Below, in pieces: positions 12,876-24,100 of a DNA stretch of 64,000 nucleotides (position 1 is the first letter of the stretch; each line of letters starts with the position of its first letter). The notes under the pieces are model-generated. The model saw only the letters and a program-made list of their open reading frames with translations, was not told the DNA's origin and did not search any database. The stretch is from Dioscorea cayenensis subsp. rotundata. Taxonomy: Eukaryota > Streptophyta > Magnoliopsida > Dioscoreales > Dioscoreaceae. Made by a program: the position numbers and the translations under genes. The DNA lies in assembly GCF_009730915.1 (NCBI RefSeq), contig NC_052484.1, positions 248,001 to 312,000 on the forward strand, in the 5' to 3' direction.

Positions 12876-12904
12876 TTAGGGTTAGGGTTAGGGTTAGGGT
12901 TTTC
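12876..12904 (-). promoter_or_regulatory. Telomere-like CCCTAA array / telo-box in the eL14 leader
   Basis: Four perfect units (TTAGGG on +, CCCTAA on -) lie 32-60 nt upstream of the eL14 ATG, ending in AAAACCCTAA. The telo-box AAACCCTAA is a known promoter or leader element of plant ribosomal protein genes, often with other growth-linked sites. Here it is expanded to a 6-bp array. Confidence 0.75.
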
Positions 12905-13314
12905 TGAGTCTCTTCTCTTATTGCAAGCTTGAAAGGGTTTCTTACTCTGTGAACCGTCCGATTTGGAGTCAAAACGAAGAACATATCTCAAGGCAGTAAA
13001 ATTGTACATTATTAAAAATAATTGTTTTTCATTAAAAATAATCTTTTTAATAAAAATGAAATGGTGCTAAAAACCCGAATCATTTTAATAATTTAACAGA
13101 ATAATTTATTTATATATTTATTAATTGCTCTTTGAACATATGATAAATATCAATTTTATTTACCTATTAACCCATGGAATGGGTTGTATGCGCATATGTA
13201 TATATTATAAAACTAAGTAAAATTTGAGAGATTTTTTGAAAATAAAAATAAATTATAAGTTCCTTTTAAAAAAAATATAATTTTTTTATCAAAATGAACA
13301 AGTCCCGTGTCCAC

Positions 13315-13889
13315 TAGGGGCGGAGCTAGGGGTGGACGAAGGGGGCCATAGCCCCTGGTTTTTGTTTTGTTTTTTTAACAATATATATATTTATATATAA
13401 TATAAAATAATATTTTTAAAAAAATTGTTAAATTTTATTGTTTTGCTCTTTAATATTTTACAAATTGATTTATATAATTTTTTATTTTGTATTTTTGGTA
13501 AAAATCTATTGTTTGATGAGTTGTTTTTTTTTTACAAATTAGTATATATAGTCTAAAATATTATAGTTTTAGACAAGTATATTTATAAAATTTTATTGTT
13601 TAGTCTTTTGATATTTAGTAAATTGGTTATATAGTAACAACTTTTTTTTGTAAAATTTTATTGTGCAATAACTTGATTTTTCGAAAAATTAGTATATATA
13701 TGCTATTTAAAAAAAAATATAGTTTTAGAAAAATATTTATATAAATCTAATATCTTCTTCATTCACTTTTTACTTGTCCTCTAAAAAAAATTATCACCTT
13801 TTGAAACATTTTTTTGGCCTCATAAAAAAAGTTTCTCTCCCTTTGAAAAAATTTTTGGGGGCCCCTAAAAAGACCTGGCTTCGCTCTTG
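13315..13889. mobile_element. hAT-type MITE, 575 bp, with 8-bp target duplication
   Basis: The element starts TAGGGGCGGAGCTAGG and ends CCTGGCTTCGCTCTTG, imperfect inverted termini matching at 11 of 16 positions. It is flanked on both sides by GTGTCCAC (13307-13314 and 13890-13897). An 8-bp duplication and this GGGGCGGAGC-type terminus fit the hAT superfamily. The interior is AT-rich with no transposase frame, so the copy is non-autonomous. Confidence 0.85.
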
Positions 13890-15561
13890 GTGTCCACAAC
13901 TTAATTAATTTTTTCTTTCATATACATTCACCCAATGAATACGAGAATTGAATTGTAAACCTATTCCCATAACTGAGGGTTTTTTGTACAACTGTGTCAT
14001 GAGTGTTTTGAATCCTAGGCAATGAAGTCTCGTAACCAAAAGATCTTGGATATTAATTTTTTTATTAACCTAGTGATTACCATAAACTAAAACATTTAAG
14101 GAGAATGCTAACATAATTTTAACACTTTATATTGGCACGAGATCTACTTGCATGCTACAAATCATCCTTTCTTTGAATTTTTAGCTCATTTTTAATACAA
14201 AAGATACCATATTTTGTAATTTCACAACTCACTACAAAAATGCACTTGTTAGTTTCTTAGCATTACAATATATAGTATTTATCTTTGAAATTTTATGTTA
14301 AGTGGATATTTTACATATTTAATTGTTTAATATACAAACTAACATTAAAGAATCGTGGCTAGCTTAATGGTAACTATCAAAATATCGTAATTGATTCATT
14401 TTCATACCCACTTAATTATTATTTGCTTTGTTTCTTATCAAATTCGTCAAAAAATAAAAATAAAAAATAAAAATAATATCAAGGGTCCTGATCTATTGTT
14501 TTTTTAGAAAAACCATGTCCACATATTGAAAATACAGTAGCCTTTAAATATTATTTATTTAAATTGCTATGGGTAGTTGGAGTATAGATTTCATACTCTA
14601 TGGTTATTTAATATCAATAAATTTTTGGTACTTTTTTATTTAAAAAAAAAATTGATGCCATTGTGCTTGTGTAGGGGCCTGGACCATGGAAAACAGGAAA
14701 AATAGTTGATTCTTAGTCAAGTTGGAAAATGATGCAAATGAGACTAAATTTAAAACCTTGCAAAGTTGGTCTCATGCATGCATTGATTTGATGTCTCCTT
14801 TGCCTTCAAAATGTATGAACATCTCTAAAGTTTTCATTGTCTCACACATGTCTTATACTTGCTTATATTGGCAAAAACATGCTTCCTATTTTTGTTCCCC
14901 CTATCTCTTTCCTATCCTACCTACCAACTCATTTAATTTTTAGTGCTTCCTTACTGTGATTTTCAAACTTTCCCCATTTATTTATTTCATTTTTCATGCC
15001 TTTTATGTTTTAGTCCTAGTGTCAATCTTAAGATTTTTAGTATAATTATACTAATTATAGTATTTATTCGTCTATAATCAATGGAAATTTTGAAGTTTAT
15101 CACATTAATGGTTTATTTATAAATAAATAAGCGATTTGTTTTGAATGAACTGATTGTTCGAATAAACTGTTGTAAGTATAAAAATTGATATTTTTTAATA
15201 AATATTATACTCTTTTGTGTAATTCTATTTGTAATTAGTTGTGGATTTTAATCCAAGATTAGATGGGCTCAATTAAATCTAGAGCTTTAAATACATTTAT
15301 AGTTACCCATTAATAATATTTAGTTTTATAATAAAGCCTTGCTCTTTTTAATGATACTCTTATACTTCTTTGTAACATGATTAGTGTCTAACTAACATTG
15401 ATTGGCCGCCCATTGATAATTTTCACCAAATGTTTAGTGATAGCCTTTTTAGACATGCTTTGGATGAGTTTGATTAGTATGTATATTTTTCATTCATTTC
15501 ATCAACTTCCTAAAAAAGCAACCCAACATTGCCATGTGATTAGCATTTCTTCCACTTATTT

Positions 15562-15765
15562 TTTATTTATTATTATTTAATTTTTAAAAAAGGCGACAAG
15601 CGTCGGAACCCATAAACAAACACGTGGGGAGCCGGGCTTTCCATCGCGCAGACCTGCCTCACGCTGCGTGAGATGAGGGATTGAACTCGGGGAGCCACGC
15701 TCAGCACTCGAGGCAGACATCCTACTGCAAAGGGCCGATCTCGATAGGCCAGAATGGTTGTTGGC
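15562..15765 (-). mobile_element. tRNA-like SINE with 16-bp target duplication
   Basis: The element is flanked by perfect 16-bp direct repeats TTTCTTCCACTTATTT (15546-15561 and 15766-15781). On the minus strand it carries an A-box-like TGGCCTATCGAG and a B-box-like GAGTTCAATCCC (15678-15689), the internal RNA polymerase III promoter layout of tRNA-derived SINEs. It ends in an A-rich/T-rich tail next to the left duplication. It is about 204 bp and far more GC-rich than its surroundings. Confidence 0.82.
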
Positions 15766-15924
15766 TTTCTTCCACTTATTTCATCCTCCACCATCATTTT
15801 TTAAATATTTATCTTTTTTTCTCCCTTCTACATATGCTCTTTTTATGAATAAATTTAAATAGACAACTTTAATGCAATTATACCTCTCAACATGCTATAT
15901 ATATATATATGTATTTTTGTTTTT

Positions 15925-16480
15925 AATAGAGTGGATAACCACTAGCTACTTTATTAAACAAAAATGAACGAGTACAAATTAAACTAAAAAAACAAGTTCA
16001 GAAAAACAAAGAGTAAAGCAAAAACATCCAAACTAGAGGTTAAACCGATTACAAGGGGTAAGACTCACCTCAACACAAACAAAAACAGAAAAACACACAA
16101 AAAAAAAAATAAACTAAGAAGGCGAAGTCCACCGCCAGGTAACTCAAGCCTCCTCAAGCCAGGATCGAGAGTGGATCACTCATGAGACGGATGAGTTGTA
16201 TTGCCTTCTGAAATGTCCGGTCTAGTGCTCAAAAGATCCAGAGAGCACTTGAAGTTTCAGATGGAGTATCCTGGAATGCAAAGATACTGATTTGTCGTTG
16301 CAAAGAACCAAACAAGAACCATATGTATAATTTTAGAAATCATTGAATGTGTGCGAAGAACAAGCATATTGAAAATTACCTTAAAAAGTAAATCTCAGAG
16401 ACGACGATGTTGCTTGTGAATAGAGGGAATCCAGGAAGTCAAGGTCTCGAAAAGGATTATGAATGGTAAGACAACCTTAG
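15925..16480 (-). mobile_element. Degraded LINE 3' region
   Basis: The left edge reads, on the minus strand, ATAAAGTAGCTAGTGGTTATCCACTCTATT, the same terminal motif (GTGG-TTAT-CCAC) as the full-length LINE at 58 kb. The rest is A-rich 3' UTR-like DNA with some GC-richer, formerly coding-looking text (16120-16270) but no open frame. The right boundary is approximate. Confidence 0.55.
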
Positions 16481-17549
16481 AATTTACTTAAAAAAAAAAA
16501 ATTCAAATACGGTATGAAAATTTGCATTTGAGTAAAAGATAATCAGCGGATTATGAGTCTCTGTGACAAAGGACTATGTATGTATGTATGTATCTGTTTA
16601 TGTATGCATGTATATGTATTTATTTGCCCTGGTTTATTAATTTGTGTTTTATTTAGTGCTTCTATCTCTAAGTTCAATACTCTATCCTTACATATATTTA
16701 TGTTTGATAAATATAAATAAACTACTTTGGAATATATATATATCTCTAATCCTCCACCTCTAATTATACATATTGGAATATTAAATTTAGCTGTAGTTAG
16801 TGCTTCTATGCATATCAAAAGTTAAAGAAACTTTTAATTAAGTTGGCCACGGGCATTTTATCAACCTCCACTAATCTCATCACCATCTTCAAAATAATAA
16901 TAATAAAAAAAAAATAAAAAAATAAAAAATAAAATAAAAACAAAACAAATAAAAAAATGACCAACATGACCCCCTAACCTAAATACTTTTTTTCCTTTTT
17001 ATACAAAACACAGTTAGGACATGCGCACGTTAAAAAATATTCAGACTCGCTTAAAAATATGAGGATTGAGTTGCAAGCCACTCTCATACAAAAATCTTTT
17101 ATGGCGTTATATGTTCAGGATATCTCTCCATGTCTTGTGCACAGATTTTTGCCCACTATATATTATGTGGGATTTAAACATTGATCTTTTTCATTGAACA
17201 AATGCTTTATGTATTGGGTTAGCTATATAATCATTTTTATTATTTTTATTATTTTTATCTAAATAGAAATAGAGAAAGAGAAAGATGCATGCATTTTAGA
17301 AGAGTCATTTGTTAGTCCAATGATCCAATGGCTATTGTCCACTTTCAGCACCCCCAAACTGACATTTGTTTCTAATTCCTCACATTATTCTTTTTTACTT
17401 TCTTTATTTCCTTCTCACTATCTCTCTAGTCTCTTCTTCTTTCCATACTTAGAATCAACCTTCCTTTCCATAAACCAACAACAATAACAGATTTTGAGAG
17501 AGAGAGAGAGATATAGAGAGTTTGAAAAAAAGAGTTTCAAATTAAAATC

Positions 17550-19819
17550 ATGGAAGGAGATGATGAAATAAAGAAGCAAGAAATAGAAGAGAAAGCCATG
17601 GATGTTACTCTCAAGGATCTCTCAAAGAAACTTGAAGACTTTGCCAAAGCTAGAGATTGGGAGCAGTATCATAGCCCAAGAAACCTCTTGCTTGCCATGG
17701 TTTGCTTTTTCTCTCTCTCTCTCTCTTTTCATCCTTGTTTTACATCTCTTTACTTTCTTTGTTTGTCTTTCTTTGTTCATTAATTTATCTTTCTTTTTGT
17801 TTTGAAATTCATGATCAGTTTATGCTGAAGTTTCTTTACTGATCAGTTGTTGTTTGTGTTTAGTTTTACTATGAATGGTGATCATTTTTTCATCCTTGCT
17901 TTGTTTTCTTCTCTTCTTTTTTTTTCCTTCTGAAATTCATGGTGAAACTGTTTTTTACATGACTTTTTTTTTCATTTTTTATTCATGAGAAGATTTCTGA
18001 ATTAATGCACTGTTTGCTTTTAAGTTTATACTGTGAATGCATGATTCTTTGGAAATCATCTTGTCACCCATGCTTTGTTTTCTTCTTCTTTTTTTCTTTC
18101 CAACTTTTTATGGTTTGGTTCTCTCTTTCTTTTAACTTCTTCTGAAATTCATGGTCAAACTCTTTTTACATGATTGCTCATTAATTCACTGTAAATTTTA
18201 CTGTGAATGCATGATTCTTATGTAATATCTTTTCATCCATGCTTTGTTTTTGTTTTTGTTTTTGTTTTTTTTTTTGTTTTTTTTCTGAAATCATGATCAA
18301 ATTCTAGTTTAATAACTACTCATTTGTATGCAAATATTTCTAATTTAATTCATTGTGTTTGTGTTTAATTGTGCAATGAATTCATCATCAAACTCTAATT
18401 AGTAATTTATAACTCATGTTCTTTCTCTGTGATTAATTAATGATGATGATTGAATAACACTATTCATGCATGATTGTTTTTAAAAACATCTTAAATCAAA
18501 TAATTTGATATGATTAGAACAAATCGTTGGGGATTAATCTTTATAATCAATATTTATTATATTCTTTCTCCTATTCTTTATAGAAATAACGGAAAATTAC
18601 ATATATGCCCCTATACAAATATTGTTTTATAGGGGTATATATGTAAATAAAACATTATAGTAATCTAATTGTGAGAATAAATGCTACTTTTTCTTTATCT
18701 TTTGCACTCCTTTTCTCTTAAAAAAAACTCTTTCTTATCTTGAGTTCTTATTCTTGAGCATCTGTTGACCAAATTTATAGTTATTTTATTCATAAGAAAT
18801 GCCAAAATAAATAATTCTCTTAATATTTTTCTTAACTTTTGTTCATGTTAGAAAGAATCTGAATTCATATATTTGAATTTAAATTATTATTATTATTTTG
18901 TCTTTTTTCATTTTTGTCCTTGAAAAGGACCATTTAGTAAAAGAATGATAATTCAAACATTTATAAGATGTTTTTTTGGGGCGTTGTTTTTTGTTTTTTA
19001 GTGTTTGTTTTTATATATAAGACACGTTTTCTGATTAAAATTTACATAGATTTGTTATCAACCACGTTCTCAGAATTAAAATCTACAAAAATTTATTATC
19101 AATTGTTGGATTGTAATCCACTGAATTATACATTTCAATTGCATAGTATCTGTGCTTATAAATAGTAACACAAGTAAAAAGTGGCAATTCAACTGTCGAT
19201 ACACTTCAGCTACATATTATTACTACGCTTATAAATAATAGCATAATAAAAAAAAAATAGGATGTACAGTTTTTTGATTTGAACTATTCAGTCAATTTTA
19301 GTACAATATCTCAACAAATCTTAACCGTTCAACTCTATTTCTGCTACACATACAACAACTATTTATAAACAAAACAACAATTAATCAACCCAAACTAAAA
19401 CCCCATTAACACTCATTGTACTCTTTAATTTGCACCGTGCTCAACTGCGAAACGTTCTACGAACGTCTGCAATTGATATTTTCTCTCATATATATATATA
19501 TATATGATTTTTTTTCAGTATTGTTAGCAAATGCTTAACTAAATTAAAATATTAAAAATTTAATTAATTAATTTTTTTAATTTGAAAATATGATCAGGTT
19601 GCTGAAGTAGGAGAATTATCAGAAATTTTTATGTGGAAGGGAGAAGTGGCTCAAGGCCTCCCAAATTGGGATGAGTCTGTCAAAGAACATCTTGGTGAAG
19701 AACTTTCTGATGTTCTCTTATATCTTATAAGACTTGCAGACATTTGTGGTGTTGATCTTGGAGATGCTGCATTAAAGAAAATTATTAAAAATGCAGTTAA
19801 ATATCCTGCAAATAAGTAA
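17550..19819 (+). CDS. dCTP pyrophosphatase 1 (MazG-like nucleotide house-cleaning enzyme)
   Basis: Two exons, 17550-17699 and 19598-19819, join in phase to a 123-residue protein. The family hydrolyses dCTP and modified dCTP (such as 5-methyl or halogenated forms) to dCMP and pyrophosphate, keeping the nucleotide pool clean. Exon 1 encodes LSKKLEDFAKARDWEQYHSP. Exon 2 encodes VAEVGELSEIFMWKGE, carrying the E-x-x-E metal-binding motif (E56/E59), and then EELSDVLLYLIRLAD, carrying the E-x-x-D motif (E85/D88). This pair is the signature of the all-alpha NTP pyrophosphatase fold. The leader has a GA repeat just before the ATG. The 1.9-kb intron is T-rich, with repeats of TTCTGAAATTCATGATCA-like text. 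Confidence 0.93.
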
Positions 19820-19829
19820 AATGAACTGT

Positions 19830-20215
19830 TGAATGTTGTTATTGTTGGTCTTATTCTGGTATTATTATTGGTATTGTTATCAATAACATGTTGGTGGTTT
19901 TTGTCTTCATGTTTTAAGTTCAAAAACAAAGTTATCATATTTAATTAAAACTAAGTTTGAAATCAAATCATGATCTTTGTTTTTTCTTTATATTCATTCA
20001 AATTTCACTTATTCACGTATTGTTCCACTAAGTTGACTGTTGTTATTGTTGGTATTATGGGTGGTATTTTTATTGGTATTGCTATCAATAACATGTTAAT
20101 GGTTTTTGTTTTCATGTTTTAAGTGCAAAAACAAAGTTATCATATTTAATTAAAACCAAGTTTAAATCAAATCATGATCTTTGTTTTTGCTTTATATTCG
20201 TAGTGAGTAAATTAT
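19830..20215 (+). repeat. Tandem duplication of the 3' flank, period about 204 bp
   Basis: Copy 1 begins near 19833 and copy 2 near 20037. Both carry TGTTGTTATTGTTGGT, then ATCAATAACATGTT, CATGTTTTAAGT, CAAAAACAAAGTTATCATAT and AAATCATGATCTTTG. It starts immediately after the stop codon of the dCTP pyrophosphatase, so the 3' UTR itself may be duplicated. Confidence 0.85.
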
Positions 20216-20259
20216 TTTAATAAGGCACTGAATTATATGGAACTATATGGTCCTTTCTC

Positions 20260-20600
20260 ATTTTAGGGTCCAAATTTCAATTTGAATAAAAATAGTTACC
20301 GAGCTTTAATTTTGTTTTTACCAAAGTGATTATTTGAGAGATTTTAACATATTTTTAATGATGTACATGTTGAAAATTCTCGATTATTATATATATGATA
20401 CATCATCTATTCTGTTGACAATTTCATCTCACTTGCTGACAGAGAATTTTCGACATCACATAATAAAAAATCGGCCAGAATCTATCGAAAAATCCTATGG
20501 TGAAACAAAATTGAATTGAGTAATTATATTAATTCATATCGAAGTTTAGACCTCAAAATAATAAAAAAAATGGCATAGTTTGATGATCTATAAAAAAAAA
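20260..20600. repeat. Dispersed repeat, copy 2 (partner at 3.33-3.66 kb)
   Basis: It shares the landmark order of the copy near 3.4 kb: GAATAAAAA(T)AG-GTTA, TTTAATTTTGTTTTTACC, TTGAGAG, a short TA run, TCTCACTTGCTGA-like text, GGTGAAACAAAATTGAA and ATCGAAGTTTAGA. No termini could be fixed. Downstream (20600-20780) is further repeat-like text ('gatcctt' phrases) of unknown class. Confidence 0.55.
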
Positions 20601-21115
20601 AATTATCCTATTCATAATTTCATAGTGTTCAAACTTCACAATTGATCCTTGACTATATCAAAGTTTTTATTTTGATCCGTAAACTCAAAAAATGGTTACT
20701 TTGATCCTTGAAATAAACATTGCTGTGTAGCTTATGGACTAATATCTTATAATTTGGAAAAATATTGCAAACATATATGAAAAATTAAATGGAAGAGTGT
20801 AAGGATGATAGAGAGAGAAAATAAAGGAGGGTAAAATATAGGGGTCAAAAGATAATTTTACATTATATTCCATGGCAAATGAAAAGTGAATTATATGAGT
20901 TACAAGGGTTGATTTGCAAAAAAAAGGCCCAACAAAGAGCCCAGCCCATCGATAATAGCAATCAAATCAAGACCGTTAATTATCTATCGAACGGTGATAA
21001 CCTTTCAGTGTTTGCTGTTTGTTATTATACACGGGATCCCAAAGCATGTGTTTTTCTCGTTTTGGATTTCATTGCGAGTGCGAAGACTCAGAGACCACTC
21101 TAGCGCTCTCTTCTT
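20601..21115. other. Spacer upstream of ribophorin II
   Basis: AT-rich text becomes more balanced towards 21000. It probably holds the promoter of the ribophorin II gene. A short open frame (20879-21103) has no recognisable family and I take it as chance. Confidence 0.5.
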
Positions 21116-21119
21116 CCAT

Positions 21120-21154
21120 AAACCCTAGGCTTTGATCCACTCGAGAAACCCTAG
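21120..21154 (+). promoter_or_regulatory. Two AAACCCTAG telo-box-like motifs in the ribophorin II leader
   Basis: AAACCCTAG occurs at 21120-21128 and again at 21146-21154, 25-60 nt upstream of the ATG. Such boxes are common in leaders and promoters of plant genes expressed in dividing or protein-synthesising cells. Function here is inference. Confidence 0.5.
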
Positions 21155-21178
21155 ATCTTGGCCTTCTGTGGATCCGGC

Positions 21179-24100
21179 ATGGCCAGAGGCCTCCGCTTTC
21201 TCGGAATTCTGGCCTTGATCTATGCCTCTTTGTCCCTCTGCATCGCGGCCAATGTCCGCCCCATTTCCGACGCTCACCGCTCCGCCGCGCTCGAGCTCTT
21301 CGCTTCCCCGATCGACGGATCCTTTGGAAGGTTCGGTGATCTTTGAATTCTATATCTTGATCGTAATTTGGTTTTGTTCTCTTTCATTCTCTGGGTTTTC
21401 AAGATCCAATTTTTATTGTTTAATGATTGTGAGTGCTTTTCTATGACTTAGTTTCTCGAAATTAGCGTTTTTATGGTTTAATTTTGGTATATGGACTACC
21501 ATTCTGGTGCATCTTACTAGAGACTTGCGCGGTACTAAAGATCCGATTTTTATCACTCAATGGTCTTGAATGACTTTCTAGCGATTTTGGGTTTTGATTC
21601 CACTATATAATCTAGAATCCTTGTGTATCTTAGAAGAGACTTATGATGCACTAAAGATTTGATTTTTATCACGCAATGACCCTGAGTACTTTTTATGGCT
21701 TAACTTCGAGAAATCAGCGATTTTGTGGCTTACTTTTGTTTTATATTATCCTGGTGCAGCTTAGAAGAGACTTATGAGGCATTAAAAACTCTGAAAAATC
21801 TGGGATTGGAGAGGCCTGGTGATGCTAAAGAGAAGGCGTGCCCTGTTGTTGTTGAAAAACTTGGGTCAACATCTTCTTCACTGAAGGACTTGTTTCAAGC
21901 AGTGAGAGTGAATAGTGTTGTTGGATGCCAAATTGACGCCAAAACTTTTGCGGTATTTTGATAAGATTTTAAATGCTTTCTAATCTTGGCAATTTTTTGC
22001 AACTTTAGCGATTGTACCAATTTTGTTGTGTCAATTGATGTGTGCTTTTCTCTTGCAGGATGTTGCTTCTAGAATTCAAGCTGTTATAAAAGATACTAGT
22101 TCATTGGAAGACTTCTACTATTCTGTGGGAAGTTTGCTTCTCGTCAAGGCAAGGCTCTTGCACAACTTATTGGTTATTCATTGATTCCATATGCTTTGAA
22201 TTGTTTAACTATAGTCATCCTTTTATGTTTGCCAACTTAATTTCTTTATTAGGTTTGGTAACTTTGGCTATTTTTGGATCTTAACACTTTATGAATGTTG
22301 GTACTTAATTTCAGTCTTTGTTATGTTCAAACTATTTTCCCTTTCAAAAACAAGAATTTTTTGGCTGACTTTGGTCGTTATATATTGTGTAGGATCAAGG
22401 CTCAAGTGTAAATCTGCTAGATGCCAACGACATATTTCATTCTATTAAGGTGACTTCTGTTGATTCTGCATAATGATATTTTTCGTGTCTATTTTTGGAT
22501 AATGCATAATCACATCTGCCTTGTGTACTATGTTCCTAGGCACTTAGTCAAAGTGATGGTAGATGGCGTTACAATTCCAATAGTGCTGAATCTAGTACTT
22601 ATGCTGCTGGTATTGATTTTTTTTAGTTTTTTATTGTAGTTGTGAAACAAATTATTGACTTTGCTTTGGATTTTGTGTTATTGGCATATATTTATTTTTT
22701 ACGTATTTGGGTTTGCTTCTAGTGAATTATAATGTGCACCGATTTGTATGGTGCGGCGCCTTGTGCTTATCATTGACTTTTCATGTATTGTACACAGGGT
22801 TGGCACTTGAAGCACTTGCTGGAATTGTTTCCCTTGCTGATTCAGAGGTGGATCAATCCATGGTGAGTAGCTGTTTATCACAAAACATGAAATATTCTTT
22901 AGTGTGTAGGCCTCTGCCATTGCCTATTGGTTGCTCTTTTGGACGTTCTTATGCTTACTCAAAGTTTCCTTGCCCATGAGTGTGGCATGCCTTTGAGATG
23001 TTTCTGAATTTTGTGAAGTTGGCTCTTGGTTATATACATAAAATTTTTCCTCTAACAGTTATTATTATTTTTTGGCAGATTGAAACTGTGAAAAATGATA
23101 TCGTGAAACTGTTTGATAGCATTGAAAGTTATGGTATGCTTTTTCCATCTGTTTTTTTTTTGTTTTGTGTGTGTGTTATTCCCTTTACACAAACCTGCTT
23201 CTTTTTGTTCCTTTTTACCACTTTGATTAATCTCCTTATCCTCCGACGAGTGCAGTGCCAGTGTGTCTGAATAAAAAAACATTTAGTGATCTATAATCCT
23301 ATGTGTATTTTCTGTGTTTATGGCTTGATGAATAAACAAAATATTTATTTGCATATAGAAAGTTTTTCACTTATTTTAAGCTTTCCCATTCTGTTTTTGG
23401 TGTTTGTTTAGCTAAGAACTTATTGTCATGGATGGCTTAGTTAGATACTTATATGGTTCACTATTGTTGAATTACTGATTGTTGACCAGCATTTGGAGAA
23501 AAAAAAGGCAGTTTGAGTGCACAACAAAGTTCATGGGAAGATTGGAAAACTTGGTTTCTTCCATATATGGTGCTGCAACTCACATTTGTGCTTGAAATGA
23601 AATTTGCACGATGCAAAACTGTTATTATTATTTAATACATTTAGAAGCAAAACCATCTTTGAAGAAAGTTTGTCACATGGGTTAGCAGACAGCTTAGTAT
23701 ATCATCCATATTTCTGGTGTTAGTATATTACAGTCGATGTTGCTGATCTAGGGAACTGTGCTATAATTGCTAGACAGTGATACTAAGCTCTTGATGTTTA
23801 ATTACTTTGATTTATTTTCCTGCTGTAATTGCTTTTTCTATACTTGTTTACTTGTTGTAGATGATGGGTCATTGTTCTTTGATGAGAAGCATGTTGCTAC
23901 TAGTGAATATAAGGGCCCTGTCACAACCACATCTTCAGTAGTTCGGGGAGTTACTGCATTTGCAGCCATAGCTTCTGGGAGTCTAAATGTTTGTCCTTTT
24001 TAACTAATCTTTTGTTTCTGCTTTCATGGATATGGCCATCTGCCAACTTATTATCATGTGACTATTTTGATGCAAAAATTTGCAGATTCCTGGTGATAAA

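Larger units (their letters stand above)
12905..17549. other. Repeat-rich intergenic spacer
   Basis: No host gene is supported. It contains the eL14 promoter side (to about 13.1 kb), a hAT MITE (13315-13889), a SINE (15562-15765), a LINE 3' remnant (about 15925-16480), a poly-A/T-rich filler near 16.9 kb, and the promoter and GA-rich leader of the next gene (17.45-17.55 kb). The remainder is low-complexity AT-rich DNA. Confidence 0.7.

Noticed and set aside
12791-13009. Minus-strand 72-codon frame with a run of Asn-Pro
   Set aside because: It reads through the CCCTAA array and the eL14 ATG/donor; the proper eL14 frame uses the ATG at 12844 as a one-codon exon.
21158-21178. Upstream extension of the ribophorin II start
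   Set aside because: The extension begins with TTG rather than ATG; the ATG at 21179 gives a proper signal peptide.
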